DNA from: an uncultured Clostridia bacterium
GTDB lineage: Bacteria > Bacillota > Clostridia > UBA1381
NCBI GenBank assembly: GCA_944392335.1
Contig: CALXWJ010000087.1
Location: 1 to 52,814 of the forward strand
Length of the DNA stretch: 52,814 nucleotides
Reading direction: 5' to 3'
Shown here: positions 8,333-17,743 of the stretch, one piece after another
Position numbering within the stretch: position 1 is the first letter of the stretch
Layout: each line of letters begins with the position of its first letter
Notes under the pieces: model-generated
Told to the model about the DNA's origin: nothing
The model's input: the letters and a program-made list of their open reading frames with translations, nothing else
Database searches by the model: none
Made by a program: the position numbers and the translations under genes

Positions 8333-9628
8333 TTGAATTTAACACATATAAAAAACGATATTACCGGTGAAACGCTTTATTCGGGAACTCATGAAAGCGG
8401 CCTTAAAATATATATCATGCCCAGAAAGGGGTATAAAAACGGATACGCAATATTCGGAACAAAATACGGTTCGGTGGATTCCTGCTTTGTTGTGCCGGGT
8501 GAGGATAATCAAACAAAGGTTCCCGACGGAATAGCGCATTATCTTGAACATAAAATGTTTGATATGCCCGACGGGTCAAATGTGTTTGACAGCTTTTCAA
8601 AATACGGAGCCAATGCAAATGCATTTACAAGCTTTAATATGACAGCATATCTGTTTTCGGCAACCGATAATTTTTGCGAAAATCTGAAAGTTTTACTTGA
8701 CTATGTTCAAAAGCCATATTTTACTCCCGAGAGTGTTCAGAAGGAACAGGGCATAATAGGACAGGAAATAAGGATGTATGACGATAATGCAAGCTGGAGG
8801 GTATTTTTTAACCTTTTGGGCTGTCTTTATCAAAATAACCCCGTAAAAAAGGATATTGCAGGAACAATAGAGTCCATTTCCAAAATAGACAGTGACCTGC
8901 TTTATAAATGTTATAATACTTTTTATAATCTTTCAAACATGACCTTGTTTGTAACCGGTGATTTTGAACCCGAAACCATTTTAAAAACGGTTGAAGAAAG
9001 CATAATAAAAAATGAACCGTTTAACGAAGAAATAAAAAGAATTTATCCGGACGAACCAAAACAAATCGCATCAGCTTATAAAGAGGTAAGCCTTTGTGTT
9101 GCAATGCCCATGTTTGTAATAGGATTTAAGGATAATGCTATAGGCTATGACGGTGAAAAACTGTTAAAGAAAATTATTGAAACGGAAATTATTATTAAAA
9201 TGATTTTTTCAAAAAGTTCGCCGCTTTATGAAAAACTTTATAATGACGGATTGATAACACCTAATTTCGGAGCAGAGTTCAGTCCACAGAAAGACTATGC
9301 ATATACTGCAATTGAGGGTGAATCAAAGGATCCTAAAAAGGTTTATGATATTATAATCGAATACATCGACACGCTTCATAAAAACGGTATTTCCCGTGAT
9401 GATTTTATAAGAGCAAAAAAAGCAGTTTGGGGAGATTATATTCGTTCATATAATGATATAGAGGGATTTAGTCATTCTTTCCTTACCGACAGCTTTTTAA
9501 ATATTAATTATTTTAATTATTATGATGTTTATAAAAATGTTAATTTTGATGATGCGGTAAAAAGGTTCAACGAACATTTTGATAAAAATTACAGTGCATT
9601 ATCAGTGGTTAATCCGGTAAAAAATTAA
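8333..9628 (+). CDS. M16 zinc metallopeptidase-like protein (YmfH/YfmH family)
   Basis: The protein (431 residues from this start) carries the zinc motif HYLEH within GIAHYLEHKMFD, the inverted HxxEH signature of active M16 peptidases, and the downstream Glu region (EQGIIGQEIRMYDDN). It is the catalytic half of the pair with the preceding gene. A TTG at 8333 is preferred because GAAAGGA lies 10 bp upstream; the in-frame ATG at 8324 directly abuts that site. The pair precedes cinA and recA, a common order in Clostridia. Confidence 0.88.
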   Translation: MNLTHIKNDITGETLYSGTHESGLKIYIMPRKGYKNGYAIFGTKYGSVDSCFVVPGEDNQTKVPDGIAHYLEHKMFDMPDGSNVFDSFSKYGANANAFTSFNMTAYLFSATDNFCENLKVLLDYVQKPYFTPESVQKEQGIIGQEIRMYDDNASWRVFFNLLGCLYQNNPVKKDIAGTIESISKIDSDLLYKCYNTFYNLSNMTLFVTGDFEPETILKTVEESIIKNEPFNEEIKRIYPDEPKQIASAYKEVSLCVAMPMFVIGFKDNAIGYDGEKLLKKIIETEIIIKMIFSKSSPLYEKLYNDGLITPNFGAEFSPQKDYAYTAIEGESKDPKKVYDIIIEYIDTLHKNGISRDDFIRAKKAVWGDYIRSYNDIEGFSHSFLTDSFLNINYFNYYDVYKNVNFDDAVKRFNEHFDKNYSALSVVNPVKN

Positions 9629-9656
9629 ATATAAACATCTTTTATAGGAGAAAAAA

Positions 9657-10889
9657 ATGAATGCTGAAATTATATCTGTAGGAACAGAGCTTTTGCTTGG
9701 AGAAATTCTAAATACCGACGCACAGTTTTTAGCGACTCAACTTTCCGAACTTGGAATAAACGTATATTATCAGACTGTTGTGGGAGATAACAGACAAAGA
9801 TTAAAAAATGCGGTAAAAACTGCCCTGGAGCGTTCGGATATAGTAATTGCGTCGGGTGGTCTTGGACCGACCCCTGATGATTTAACAAAAGAAGTAATTG
9901 CCGAAGAAATGAATAAAGAGCTTATTCTTGACGAGGACAGTCTTAAGCGTATGTTGAAATATTTACAGCTAAAAAATCTCGATACCGTAAAATGCAACAG
10001 AAAACAGGCAATGCTTCCAAAAGACTGCACTATTCTCCCGAATGACTGCGGAACGGCACCCGGATGCATAATTGAAGAAAACGGAAAAATTGCCGTTATG
10101 CTTCCCGGACCTCCGCATGAACTGGAATGTATGTATTTAAACTATGTGAAGCAGTATCTGATGAAAAAATCAGAATGTATTTTCTATTCCGAAAATTTAA
10201 AACTGTTTGGTATAGGTGAATCAAAGGTTGCGGAAATTTTATATGATTATATGGAAAACAATGAAAATCCTACCGTTGCACCCTATGCAGAGGCTGTGGG
10301 AGTTCGTTTGAGAATTACGGCAAAATGTAAAACCGAAGAAGAAGGCAAAAAAATAATTGAACCGGTCAAAGCTGATATAATGCAAAAGGTCGGAGAATAT
10401 GTATACACCGATACAGGAAGTTCACTTCCTTATACCGTTGTTCATATGTTGATTGAAAAAAATCTGACAATATCGGCGGCAGAAAGCTGTACAGGCGGAA
10501 TGTTCGCAAAAATGATAACAGACATAAGCGGAAGCTCGGCCATTTTAAATGAAAGTTATATTACTTATGCAAATAAAGCAAAAACAAAACTTCTCGGTGT
10601 AAAACCCGAAACATTAAAACAATTCGGCGCGGTAAGTGAACAGACTGCATTTGAAATGGCAGAAGGGTTGTATAAAAAAACCGGTGCGGATGTTTGTGTG
10701 GCATTTACCGGAATTGCTGGTCCCGACGGGGGAACGGAAGAAAAGCCTGTTGGATTGGTATTTGTAGGAGTGTGTGTAAAAGGAACCACAGAGGTAAAAA
10801 AATTGCAGATATACGGTTCAAGGGACAGAGTCAGAAATGCAGCTTGCCTTGAAGTTTTTGACATTATAAGAAAAAAAATAAATAATTAA
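9657..10889 (+). CDS. cinA: CinA-type competence/damage-inducible protein
   Basis: The 410-residue protein has the full two-domain structure. The N-terminal molybdopterin-binding-like domain begins [21 protein letters not shown] and includes [12 protein letters not shown]. The C-terminal domain of the nicotinamide-mononucleotide deamidase type contains SAAESCTGG and [11 protein letters not shown]. The family has ADP-ribose pyrophosphatase and NMN deamidase activities in other bacteria, in pyridine nucleotide recycling. A weak purine-rich site (AGGAG) precedes the ATG. recA follows behind its own promoter, as in many Gram-positive bacteria. Confidence 0.95.
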   Translation: MNAEIISVGTELLLGEILNTDAQFLATQLSELGINVYYQTVVGDNRQRLKNAVKTALERSDIVIASGGLGPTPDDLTKEVIAEEMNKELILDEDSLKRMLKYLQLKNLDTVKCNRKQAMLPKDCTILPNDCGTAPGCIIEENGKIAVMLPGPPHELECMYLNYVKQYLMKKSECIFYSENLKLFGIGESKVAEILYDYMENNENPTVAPYAEAVGVRLRITAKCKTEEEGKKIIEPVKADIMQKVGEYVYTDTGSSLPYTVVHMLIEKNLTISAAESCTGGMFAKMITDISGSSAILNESYITYANKAKTKLLGVKPETLKQFGAVSEQTAFEMAEGLYKKTGADVCVAFTGIAGPDGGTEEKPVGLVFVGVCVKGTTEVKKLQIYGSRDRVRNAACLEVFDIIRKKINN

Positions 10890-10897
10890 AAAAAGAC

Positions 10898-10926
10898 TTG
10901 ATTTTTTTTAATTTATATAGTATAAT
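10898..10926 (+). promoter_or_regulatory. Sigma-A promoter of recA
   Basis: TTGATT (10898-10903), exactly 17 bp, then TATAAT (10921-10926). Transcription would start near 10933, just before the LexA-like palindrome. Confidence 0.75.
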
Positions 10927-10936
10927 ATCAAAAGAT

Positions 10937-10950
10937 AAAACATATGTTCG
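10937..10950. promoter_or_regulatory. LexA-like SOS operator upstream of recA
   Basis: AAAACATATGTTCG matches 12 of 14 positions of the Gram-positive LexA box CGAACATATGTTCG and keeps the palindromic core AACATATGTT. It lies just downstream of the predicted start of transcription, where a bound repressor would block recA. LexA itself is not in the window. Confidence 0.7.
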
Positions 10951-10972
10951 AAAAAAGAGGGGTAAAAATAAT

Positions 10973-12067
10973 ATGGCTGAGGAAAAAAAGATAATTGATG
11001 AAGTTAACAGTGCTGAAAATACAGGCAGTAAGAAAAGCAGAGGGTCGGAGGAAGTAAAAAATAACGAAGAAAAATCCGCTGCAAATGAGGAAAAGAGAAA
11101 GGCATTAAATTCGGTATTTGCTTCTATTGAAAAGCAATACGGAAAAGGAAGTATAATGAAACTGGGTGACACAACAAAAGTTGATGTTGATGTTATCCCC
11201 ACAGGTTCAATGATGCTTGACATGGCTTTGGGTGTGGGAGGCGTACCCAGAGGAAGAGTGGTTGAAATTTACGGCCCCGAATCCTCAGGTAAAACTACCG
11301 TTGCCCTCCATATTGTTGCGGAAGCGCAAAAAAGAGGGGGAGAGGCGGCCTTTATAGATGCGGAACACGCACTTGACCCTGTTTATGCCGAAAAATTGGG
11401 TGTTGATATAAATAATTTGATTGTGGCACAGCCCGATACTGGAGAACAGGGGCTTGAAATTGCAGAGGCGCTTGTACGAAGCGGAGCATTGGATGTTATT
11501 GTAATAGACTCTGTTGCGGCACTTGTACCAAGAGCGGAAATAGAGGGAGAAATGGGTGATTCTCATGTGGGCCTTCTTGCAAGACTTATGTCACAGGCAT
11601 TGAGAAAGCTTACCGGTATTACAAGCAAAACCGGAACAACCATTATTTTCATTAACCAGCTGAGAGAAAAGGTAGGCGTTATCTACGGTAATCCCGAGAC
11701 CACTCCGGGCGGTAAGGCTTTGAAATACTTTGCATCTGTCAGAATGGACGTAAGAAAGGTGGAAACCATCAAAAACGGTACCGAAGTTATAGGAAACAAA
11801 ACAAGGGTTAAGGTTGTTAAAAATAAGGTTGCACCTCCTTTTAAAGAAGCAGAATTTGACATACTTTATGGTCAGGGAATTTCAAAGGAAGGAAATCTTC
11901 TTGATGCAGCCGTTAATTTTGATATTATACAAAAGAGCGGCGCATGGTTCTCCTTTGAAGGTGAAAGACTGGGACAGGGACGTGATAACGTGAGAAAATA
12001 TATGAAAGAAAATCCTGAATTTACAAGAGATATTGAAGAAATGGTACGTGAAAAAATGAAAAATTAA
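10973..12067 (+). CDS. recA: Recombinase RecA with a charged N-terminal extension
   Basis: The 364-residue protein has the RecA core: Walker A GPESSGKT at residues 101-108, [10 protein letters not shown] (Walker B), and the DNA-binding loop region ([27 protein letters not shown]). It forms filaments on single-stranded DNA for recombination and triggers LexA cleavage. The ATG at 10973 has AGAGGGG upstream. About 39 highly charged residues precede the point where most RecA proteins begin ([22 protein letters not shown]). The C-terminal acidic tail is short. A longer reading from 10898 would start inside the promoter and is rejected. Confidence 0.97.
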   Translation: MAEEKKIIDEVNSAENTGSKKSRGSEEVKNNEEKSAANEEKRKALNSVFASIEKQYGKGSIMKLGDTTKVDVDVIPTGSMMLDMALGVGGVPRGRVVEIYGPESSGKTTVALHIVAEAQKRGGEAAFIDAEHALDPVYAEKLGVDINNLIVAQPDTGEQGLEIAEALVRSGALDVIVIDSVAALVPRAEIEGEMGDSHVGLLARLMSQALRKLTGITSKTGTTIIFINQLREKVGVIYGNPETTPGGKALKYFASVRMDVRKVETIKNGTEVIGNKTRVKVVKNKVAPPFKEAEFDILYGQGISKEGNLLDAAVNFDIIQKSGAWFSFEGERLGQGRDNVRKYMKENPEFTRDIEEMVREKMKN

Positions 12068-12230
12068 ATATAATAAAATGTTCTGCGTATTTATTGTTGA
12101 TAATAGATACGCAGAAAAAATATGTTTGTTTGTCGTGGATTTGTTGTGAAAATGTTTTTAAATATGTCGCAATATAATAAAATTTAGGCACATTGTAATA
12201 AAAATATGCGGTAGACCGACAGTTGATGCT

Positions 12231-12258
12231 TGACAACAGGATAAGCATATGATAAAAT
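12231..12258 (+). promoter_or_regulatory. Sigma-A promoter of the preQ1-controlled operon
   Basis: TTGACA at 12231-12236 and TAAAAT at about 12253-12258 are 16-17 bp apart. The predicted start near 12265 lies about 11 nt before the riboswitch aptamer. The DNA from 12068 to 12230 is AT-rich and shows nothing else clear. Confidence 0.65.
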
Positions 12259-12275
12259 AAAAACGCTGTTTGGCA

Positions 12276-12346
12276 AGACAGTTCGTGACCATCCTGTCTA
12301 TAAACAAAACTACGGGAAAAGGATGGGTGCTTTGCGCCCTTTTTTT
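12276..12346 (+). promoter_or_regulatory. PreQ1-I riboswitch with intrinsic terminator
   Basis: The stem AGACAG/CTGTCT closes a 12-nt loop (TTCGTGACCATC) and is followed by the A-rich tail ATAAACAAAACTACGG. This matches the layout of the small preQ1-I aptamer, for example the Bacillus queC leader. Downstream, GGGTGC TTT GCGCCC followed by seven Ts (12325-12346) is an intrinsic terminator. GGATGGGT (12321-12328) can instead pair with ACCATCC in the aptamer loop (12288-12294), an antiterminator that excludes both the aptamer pseudoknot and the terminator. Ligand binding should therefore switch the operon off. The downstream transporter family fits the ligand. Confidence 0.85.
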
Positions 12347-12408
12347 GATGTTCGGACAAAATACAAGTCTTTTAAACAGCTATAGATGAACAGAAGAGGT
12401 GTAGACTT

Positions 12409-13161
12409 ATGCAAAAAATAAAAAAAGAGTATGATGAATTTTGTCTGTTGTTGAAATCTGTTCCGTCGGTGATACTGATATTTTTTATAATGTCGGTGTT
12501 TTCCATGAACTTGTTGGCGAATAAGAGTATTTCTCTGCCTTTTGATTGGCTTGCCCTTGACTGCGGAATAATTGTTTCATGGTTTGCTTTTTTATCAATG
12601 GATATAATTACAAACAGATTCGGTCCAAAAGGTGCAACCCAGATTTCAATTTTTACAAGTGTTATAAATCTTGTATTTTGTATGGTATTTTTTGTGGGAA
12701 GCAGAATACCGGGAGTTTGGGGAGAGTCATATGTACCCGGCAGTGAAGATGTGCTGAATAATGCGTTAAATAATACCTTCGGCGGTACATGGTATGTTCT
12801 TTTCGGAAGTACCTTTGCATTTATTGTTGCTTCCTTTGTAAACAATTTTCTTAATTATTCAATAGGGAAAATATTCAGAAAAAATCCTGACGGATTCGGT
12901 GCATATATTGCAAGGTCCTATTTTTCAACCGCTGCAGGACAGTTTGTGGATAACCTTACCTTTGCCCTTACGGTAAGCCACTTTTTCTTTGGATGGACGC
13001 TTTTGCAATGTGTGAGCTGTGCATTTACGGGTATGATTGTGGAACTTCTGTGTGAGGCGGTATTTTCGCTTTTCGGATATAAAATCTGTGAAAGATGGAG
13101 AAAAGAAGGAATAGGTAAAATTTATCTCGATTACAGAACAAAACAAAAGGAGGCGGCATAA
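12409..13161 (+). CDS. Queuosine-precursor transporter, VUT/YhhQ family
   Basis: The 250-residue integral membrane protein has about six hydrophobic segments and family blocks such as LDCGIIVSWFAFLSMDIITNRFGPKGATQ and FVNNFLNYSIGKIF. YhhQ proteins bring in queuosine precursors (preQ0, preQ1 or queuine), and the preQ1-I riboswitch directly upstream supports that role here. The GAAGAGGTG site sets the ATG. Its stop codon overlaps the next ATG by one base (TAATG), so the dehydrogenase gene is translationally coupled. Confidence 0.88.
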   Translation: MQKIKKEYDEFCLLLKSVPSVILIFFIMSVFSMNLLANKSISLPFDWLALDCGIIVSWFAFLSMDIITNRFGPKGATQISIFTSVINLVFCMVFFVGSRIPGVWGESYVPGSEDVLNNALNNTFGGTWYVLFGSTFAFIVASFVNNFLNYSIGKIFRKNPDGFGAYIARSYFSTAAGQFVDNLTFALTVSHFFFGWTLLQCVSCAFTGMIVELLCEAVFSLFGYKICERWRKEGIGKIYLDYRTKQKEAA

Positions 13162-13808
13162 TGAAAGTGTTGATTACCGGGACAAGCAGAGGAATAGGCG
13201 AAGCAATCGCATTGAAATTTTTATCCTGCGGACATGAGGTTATAGGTATAGACAGGTGCGGCGCGTCAATAAATGACGAAAGATATACGCATATACAGGC
13301 TGATATTTTTTACGATGAGTTACCATGTATAGAAGACGTAGATATTCTTATAAATAATGCAGGAGTTCAGGAATCGGGGAACGATATAGATATAAATCTT
13401 AAAGGTACAATCAAAGTAACCGAAAAATACGCAATACAGGAAGCAATTAAAAGCGTTTTGTTTATTGCGTCTTCAAGCGCTTCAACGGGTGCGGAATTTC
13501 CCGAATATTCCGCAAGCAAAGGCGGAATGGTGGCATATATGAAAAATGTAGCGCTTCGTATTTCAAAATACGGTGCAGTGTCCAACAGCCTTTCTCCCGG
13601 AGGAGTCATTACGGAATTAAATAATCATATTATAAACGACCCTTTTTTGTGGGAACAGGTACTTAATGAAACTATGCTTTTAAAATGGGCAACGGCAGAG
13701 GAAATTGCCGAATGGGCGTATTTTGTAACGGTGATAAATAAGTCCATGACCGCACAGGATATTTTAATTGATAACGGAGAGGCGGCAAAATCAAACTTTA
13801 TATGGTAA
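13161..13808 (+). CDS. Short-chain dehydrogenase/reductase coupled to the queuosine-precursor transporter
   Basis: The 215-residue protein has the SDR cofactor motif TGTSRGIGEAI near the N terminus, the NNAG block, the catalytic Ser (ASSSAS) and YSASK. It is somewhat shorter than the usual 250 residues; the segment after NNAGVQ is compact. The gene overlaps the transporter stop by one base and shares its preQ1-controlled transcript. No SDR is part of the known queuosine pathway, so it may act on an imported precursor or simply be co-regulated; that is inference. A strong terminator follows at 13813. Confidence 0.85.
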   Translation: MKVLITGTSRGIGEAIALKFLSCGHEVIGIDRCGASINDERYTHIQADIFYDELPCIEDVDILINNAGVQESGNDIDINLKGTIKVTEKYAIQEAIKSVLFIASSSASTGAEFPEYSASKGGMVAYMKNVALRISKYGAVSNSLSPGGVITELNNHIINDPFLWEQVLNETMLLKWATAEEIAEWAYFVTVINKSMTAQDILIDNGEAAKSNFIW

Positions 13809-13812
13809 TATA

Positions 13813-13857
13813 AAAACACAAACATTTCTTAAAGTTAAATGATGTTTGTGTTTTTTT
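13813..13857 (+). terminator. Intrinsic terminator of the transporter-SDR operon
   Basis: AAAACACAAACAT pairs perfectly with ATGTTTGTGTTTT around a 16-nt loop and is followed by a T-run. It begins 4 bp after the SDR stop codon. Confidence 0.85.
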
Positions 13858-13955
13858 AGCTTATTAAAAAATATTAAATTTATCACAGGCAATATGCCGA
13901 TTTTATGAAAGGGGAAAATACTGATGAGTAATAAGAATATTGCTGCATATGACAT

Positions 13956-13991
13956 AAAATCCGCAGAATCTGTTTCAATTCTGCGGATTTT
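13956..13991. terminator. Bidirectional 14-bp hairpin terminator
   Basis: AAAATCCGCAGAAT and ATTCTGCGGATTTT form a perfect 14-bp stem with an 8-nt loop; A/T runs flank both sides. It lies 16 bp from the stop of the minus-strand surface-protein gene and probably serves that gene. Confidence 0.8.
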
Positions 13992-14007
13992 ATTTTTAAA
14001 TACCTTT

Positions 14008-14436
14008 TTATTTAATATCAACGGTATATGTATCGGGGTCCCATGTAACCTCTCTTCCCAAAGTTTCCATAACGAATCTTAAAGGAACAAAGGTTCTGTC
14101 GTTAACGATTTTTGCGGGAACATCAAGTGCTATTGTTTCATCTCCGACAAATGCATTTTCGTTGCCTATCTGAAGCACCATAAATTTTGCTTCATCATTT
14201 ACACTGTATGTAACAATAACGGTTTGTGTTTCTCCGTCCCATGAAATTGTGGCGCCTGCCGCTTCAAAAATTGCTCTCATGGGAACAAGAGTTCTGTCAC
14301 CTTCAATAAAGGGTTCAACATCAAAAGTCATAGGTTCGCCTTCAAATATCACACTGACTTTTGTTTCCGCAAAAACAGAGAGTACCGTTGTAACAGAAAT
14401 AATCAGTGTCATTATAATAGATAAAATCTTTTTCAT
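14008..14436 (-). CDS. Secreted copper-amine-oxidase N-terminal-domain protein
   Basis: The 142-residue protein has a signal peptide ending near VFA-ET and then a single stalk-type module (Cu_amine_oxidN1) seen as two half-units: DRTLVPMRAIFEAAGATISWD and DRTFVPLRFVMETLGREVTWD. Despite its name the module has no copper or oxidase residues; in Clostridia it is a common extracellular domain of unknown binding role. Here it forms the entire mature protein. Similar modules occur at 25825-26871 and 42570-44729. An AAAGGA site precedes the ATG. Confidence 0.88.
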   Translation of the reverse strand: MKKILSIIMTLIISVTTVLSVFAETKVSVIFEGEPMTFDVEPFIEGDRTLVPMRAIFEAAGATISWDGETQTVIVTYSVNDEAKFMVLQIGNENAFVGDETIALDVPAKIVNDRTFVPLRFVMETLGREVTWDPDTYTVDIK

Positions 14437-14467
14437 AATATGTACAATCCTTTCTTAGCTTAAATTA

Positions 14468-14890
14468 TCATACGCATCCTTTTTTAAGAATTACATTTGC
14501 ATATTTGGATTTTTCGCTTGTGTAAATAACCGCATATGCCTTTTTTGCTCTTTCATAAAATGCGAATCTTTCCATGTGTTCGATTTTTGTGCCGGGTTCA
14601 TATTTGTCAATTATTTTTCTGTATTCATCCCAGATTACCGGAACAAAGTTATCTCCGGGAACAACATCCATGTATACAACAGGCTCTTCAACGTACTGGT
14701 CCAGCGGGAAAACGCTTAAAATTGCGTCAAGAACTTCGGGAACATTGTTACCGTCTAATCTTACAAGATGATTTGCCATTGAAGCGGCGGGAAAATTTCC
14801 GTCCGAAATAACCAGTTCATCACCATGACCCATTTCCATAAGTATTTTTAATAATTCCGGTGTCAGTAAATTATTAATACCTTTTAACAT
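14468..14890 (-). CDS. fucU: L-fucose mutarotase (RbsD/FucU family)
   Basis: The 140-residue protein begins MLKGINNLLTPELLKILMEMGHGDELVISDGNFPA, typical of FucU; the His in GHGDE is the conserved catalytic region. It interconverts alpha and beta anomers of fucose (or a related sugar) in the cytoplasm. The ATG at 14890 follows GGAGG at 8-12 bp; an upstream in-frame start at 14905 would overlap that site. No other fucose gene is nearby. It lies between a surface protein and a flavoprotein operon, so the local context does not define its substrate. Confidence 0.88.
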   Translation of the reverse strand: MLKGINNLLTPELLKILMEMGHGDELVISDGNFPAASMANHLVRLDGNNVPEVLDAILSVFPLDQYVEEPVVYMDVVPGDNFVPVIWDEYRKIIDKYEPGTKIEHMERFAFYERAKKAYAVIYTSEKSKYANVILKKGCV

Positions 14891-14940
14891 AATTAATTCC
14901 TCCAATTGTTAAATAATTTTATATTAGTTTGCCGGATAAG

Positions 14941-16533
14941 TTATTGACTGCCCGACAAATTATTAACTGTAATCGCTTCGGCGCATTTAATGCCGTCCAA
15001 TGCAGCGGACATTATACCTCCTGCATATCCTGCTCCTTCGCCGCATGGATAAAGGCCTTTAATGCTGCTTTGCATAGTTTCTTTGTCTCTTAATATTCTT
15101 ACGGGAGAAGAACTCCTTGTTTCGGGAACGGTTATAACCGCGTCTTTATGTGCAAAGCCTTTCAGTTTTTTATCCATAAGGGGTATTGCTTCTCTCATTG
15201 CTTCGTATATAAAACCGGGGAGAATATCGGATATTTTGCAAAATGAAGTGCCGGGCTTATAGGTTGGTTTTACCATGCCGAATTTTTCTGAAATTTTATT
15301 TTCCAAAAAATCGCCGGCAAGCTGGACAGGTGCATAATAATTTTTTCCTGCGGCACAAAATGCTTTATGTTCTATCTCTTCCTGTAACAAAATGCCGCCT
15401 AAAACGTCATTACCCTCTATATCATCAGGTTCTACAGTAACAAGCAAAGCACTGTTTGCATTTTCACCGTTCCTTGAAAAGTAACTCATGCCGTTGGTAA
15501 CAACAGACTTTTCTGAAGAAGCTGATGCAACAACATATCCTCCGGGACACATGCAAAAGGTATATACACCTCTGTTTTTCTTTGTTTTAACGGACAGCTT
15601 GTAATCTGCCGGAGGAAGATTTTTATAGCTGTCGCCGTAACAGGAATAACTGATGTCATCCTGCAAATGCTCTATTCTTCCGCCTATGGAAAAAGCTTTT
15701 CTTTCCATAGGGATGTTTTTAGAGTTTAGCATACGCAGGGTATCTCTTGCGCTGTGACCGATTGCTAAAATAACGTTATCAGCATCTATTGTAATTTTTT
15801 TATCGTCTTTTTCATAAACAGCTTGTTTTACGCTGTTGTTTTCAATTATTAAATCTGTCAGCTTTGAGTTAAAATAAACCTCGCCGCCGAGACGAATTAT
15901 CTCTTTTCTAATATTTTTGACTATAGTAACAAGATTATCAGTACCGATATGAGGTTTTTTTAAATATAAAATTTCCTCGGGTGCTCCGAATCGAACAAAC
16001 TGCTCTTTAATATAATTTAAACGGATATCGTTTATACCGGTTGTTAGTTTTCCGTCAGAAAATGTACCTGCTCCACCCTCGCCGAACTGAACGTTTGTAA
16101 GCGGGGAAAAGACACCTTTTTCCCAAAAATTTTTGACTGCCTCAAGACGTGCGTCAACATCAGAGCCGCGCTCTATTACAATAGGCTTTAATCCGATTTG
16201 TGCAAGACATAAAGCTGCAAACAAGCCTGCCGGACCGCTTCCGACAATAAGCGGTTTTTTAAAATGAGATATATCGGCATTGATTTTGGGAAATTTATAG
16301 TTTTCTTCCGACAGTTGGCTCACATTTTTAAAATGAATATATTTTTTATCATTTTTTGTTTTTACTGACAGTGTATAAGAAAAAAATATATTCGGCTTTT
16401 TTCTTGCGTCGATTGATTTTTGCAATATTCTGTAACTTATGATATCGGATTTTTTTATTCCGGTGTTTTTTGTTATAATTTCTTTTGTAAGTTCTTCTTT
16501 GATTGTGGTTTTAATATTAATGATCTTAAGCAT
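14941..16533 (-). CDS. FAD-dependent dehydrogenase, COG2509-type
   Basis: The product is about 530 residues. After an N-terminal alpha/beta region it has the FAD-binding motif IVGSGPAGLFAALCLAQIGLKPIVIERG and the family blocks NVQFGEGGAGTFSDGKLTTG and FCMCPGGYVVASASS. The C terminus has LYPCGEGAGYAGGIMSAALDG, the second FAD contact. It is a widespread, poorly characterised flavoprotein of Firmicutes. The ATG at 16533 with CGGAG upstream is chosen; it overlaps the preceding gene's stop by 8 bp. Together with the next two genes upstream it forms a tightly packed minus-strand operon. Confidence 0.88.
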   Translation of the reverse strand: MLKIINIKTTIKEELTKEIITKNTGIKKSDIISYRILQKSIDARKKPNIFFSYTLSVKTKNDKKYIHFKNVSQLSEENYKFPKINADISHFKKPLIVGSGPAGLFAALCLAQIGLKPIVIERGSDVDARLEAVKNFWEKGVFSPLTNVQFGEGGAGTFSDGKLTTGINDIRLNYIKEQFVRFGAPEEILYLKKPHIGTDNLVTIVKNIRKEIIRLGGEVYFNSKLTDLIIENNSVKQAVYEKDDKKITIDADNVILAIGHSARDTLRMLNSKNIPMERKAFSIGGRIEHLQDDISYSCYGDSYKNLPPADYKLSVKTKKNRGVYTFCMCPGGYVVASASSEKSVVTNGMSYFSRNGENANSALLVTVEPDDIEGNDVLGGILLQEEIEHKAFCAAGKNYYAPVQLAGDFLENKISEKFGMVKPTYKPGTSFCKISDILPGFIYEAMREAIPLMDKKLKGFAHKDAVITVPETRSSSPVRILRDKETMQSSIKGLYPCGEGAGYAGGIMSAALDGIKCAEAITVNNLSGSQ

Positions 16534-17743
16534 TGTTATTCTCCGAGGCACAATGAAGTCCTGCAATATATCCGCTCGACCATGCCCATTGAAGATTAAA
16601 TCCCCCGCAGTCACCGTCAATGTCAAGCAATTCCCCTGTGATGTAGAACCCCTTTATTTTTTTGCATTCAAAGGATTCAGGATCTATTTGATCGGTAATG
16701 ATCCCGCCGGCTGTAACTTGGGCATTATTCCAAGACATTGTTCCGGTCACATTAAGCGTAAAAGCCTTTATTGCTATACACAGCCTTGTTATTTCATCAA
16801 AATCCAAAGTATCCGAACGTCTTGTAAGCGGAAGTACATTTGCATACTTCATTAATACAATACCTATTTTTTTATTCAGCATACCTATAAAATAATTTTC
16901 AAGACTGATATTTTTTGATTTTCTTTTTATAAGAATTTTATGTAAATTATTATAATCAATTTCAGGTAAAAGGTCAAGCTTTATTTTTACGTTTTTATTT
17001 ACGGCGCAAAAGCGTGATACATTAAAAACTGCAGGACCGGACAAACCGTAATCGCAGAATAATACCTCACCGATAGACGTTTCGCTCAAGTTGTCGGCAG
17101 CTGCAGTTACCTTTGCGTCTATTTTTATTCCTTTAAGAGCTTTGACAAAATTTGTTTCGGTTTTTATCTGAACAAGCGCCGGGAAAAGATCGGTAATACG
17201 TAAACCCAGTTTTTTCGCAATTTCATATCCGCTGCCGTTTGATCCCAATGCGGGTGACGCCTTTCCTCCTGTTGACAGTATCACTTTGTCCGCATATTCC
17301 TGTTCGCAGCTGTATGACCCTATTAAAAATCTGCTATCTTTTTTTTCAATGGTTTTAACTTCAAAATTTGTCTTTATATTGATTTGCAGGTTTTGCAGCT
17401 CAAACCGCAAAACATCAAGTACTGCTGACGCCTGCAGACTGTATGGATAAGCTTTGCCGTTATCTTCAACCTTTGTAAGCATTCCTATTTCTTTAAAAAA
17501 AGAAATGGTATCCGAAACCCAGAATTTTTTTGCCGCGGCTTTTATAAAGTCAATATTTTTTCCATGATAGTTTTTAATCGATGCATTTATATTTGTATAG
17601 TTGCATCTTCCGTTCCCGGTCGCAAGGATTTTTCTGCCTATTCTGTCGCAGCGTTCAAGGATCGTAACGTCTGCGCCTTTTCTTGCTGCACTTATGGCAG
17701 CGATAATTCCGGAAGCTCCTCCTCCCACTACAGCAATTTTCAC
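16526..17743 (-). CDS. HI0933/BaiN-family flavoprotein
   Basis: The 405-residue protein opens with the dinucleotide-binding motif VVGGGASGIIAAISAARKGADVTILER, followed by RIGRKILATGNGRCNYTN, the signature of the HI0933 (YhiN/BaiN) family. The C terminus has GFYITGELLDIDGDCGGFNLQWAWSSGYIAG. Members have been named aminoacetone oxidase-like or linked to bile-acid steroid reduction, but most are uncharacterised. Its start overlaps the permease stop by 4 bp (ATGA) and its end overlaps the next flavoprotein gene by 8 bp, which implies coupled expression. Confidence 0.88.
   Translation of the reverse strand: MKIAVVGGGASGIIAAISAARKGADVTILERCDRIGRKILATGNGRCNYTNINASIKNYHGKNIDFIKAAAKKFWVSDTISFFKEIGMLTKVEDNGKAYPYSLQASAVLDVLRFELQNLQINIKTNFEVKTIEKKDSRFLIGSYSCEQEYADKVILSTGGKASPALGSNGSGYEIAKKLGLRITDLFPALVQIKTETNFVKALKGIKIDAKVTAAADNLSETSIGEVLFCDYGLSGPAVFNVSRFCAVNKNVKIKLDLLPEIDYNNLHKILIKRKSKNISLENYFIGMLNKKIGIVLMKYANVLPLTRRSDTLDFDEITRLCIAIKAFTLNVTGTMSWNNAQVTAGGIITDQIDPESFECKKIKGFYITGELLDIDGDCGGFNLQWAWSSGYIAGLHCASENNNA

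Noticed and set aside
10898..10972. A longer RecA reading that starts 75 bp upstream
   Set aside because: Its first codon lies on the recA -35 box and the LexA-like operator would be coding; the ATG at 10973 has a good ribosome binding site.
13924..14079. Small open frame with a GAAAGGGG site beginning MSNKNIAAYDIKSAES
   Set aside because: It runs straight through a perfect 14-bp terminator hairpin and then reads antisense through the surface-protein gene; it is most likely chance.
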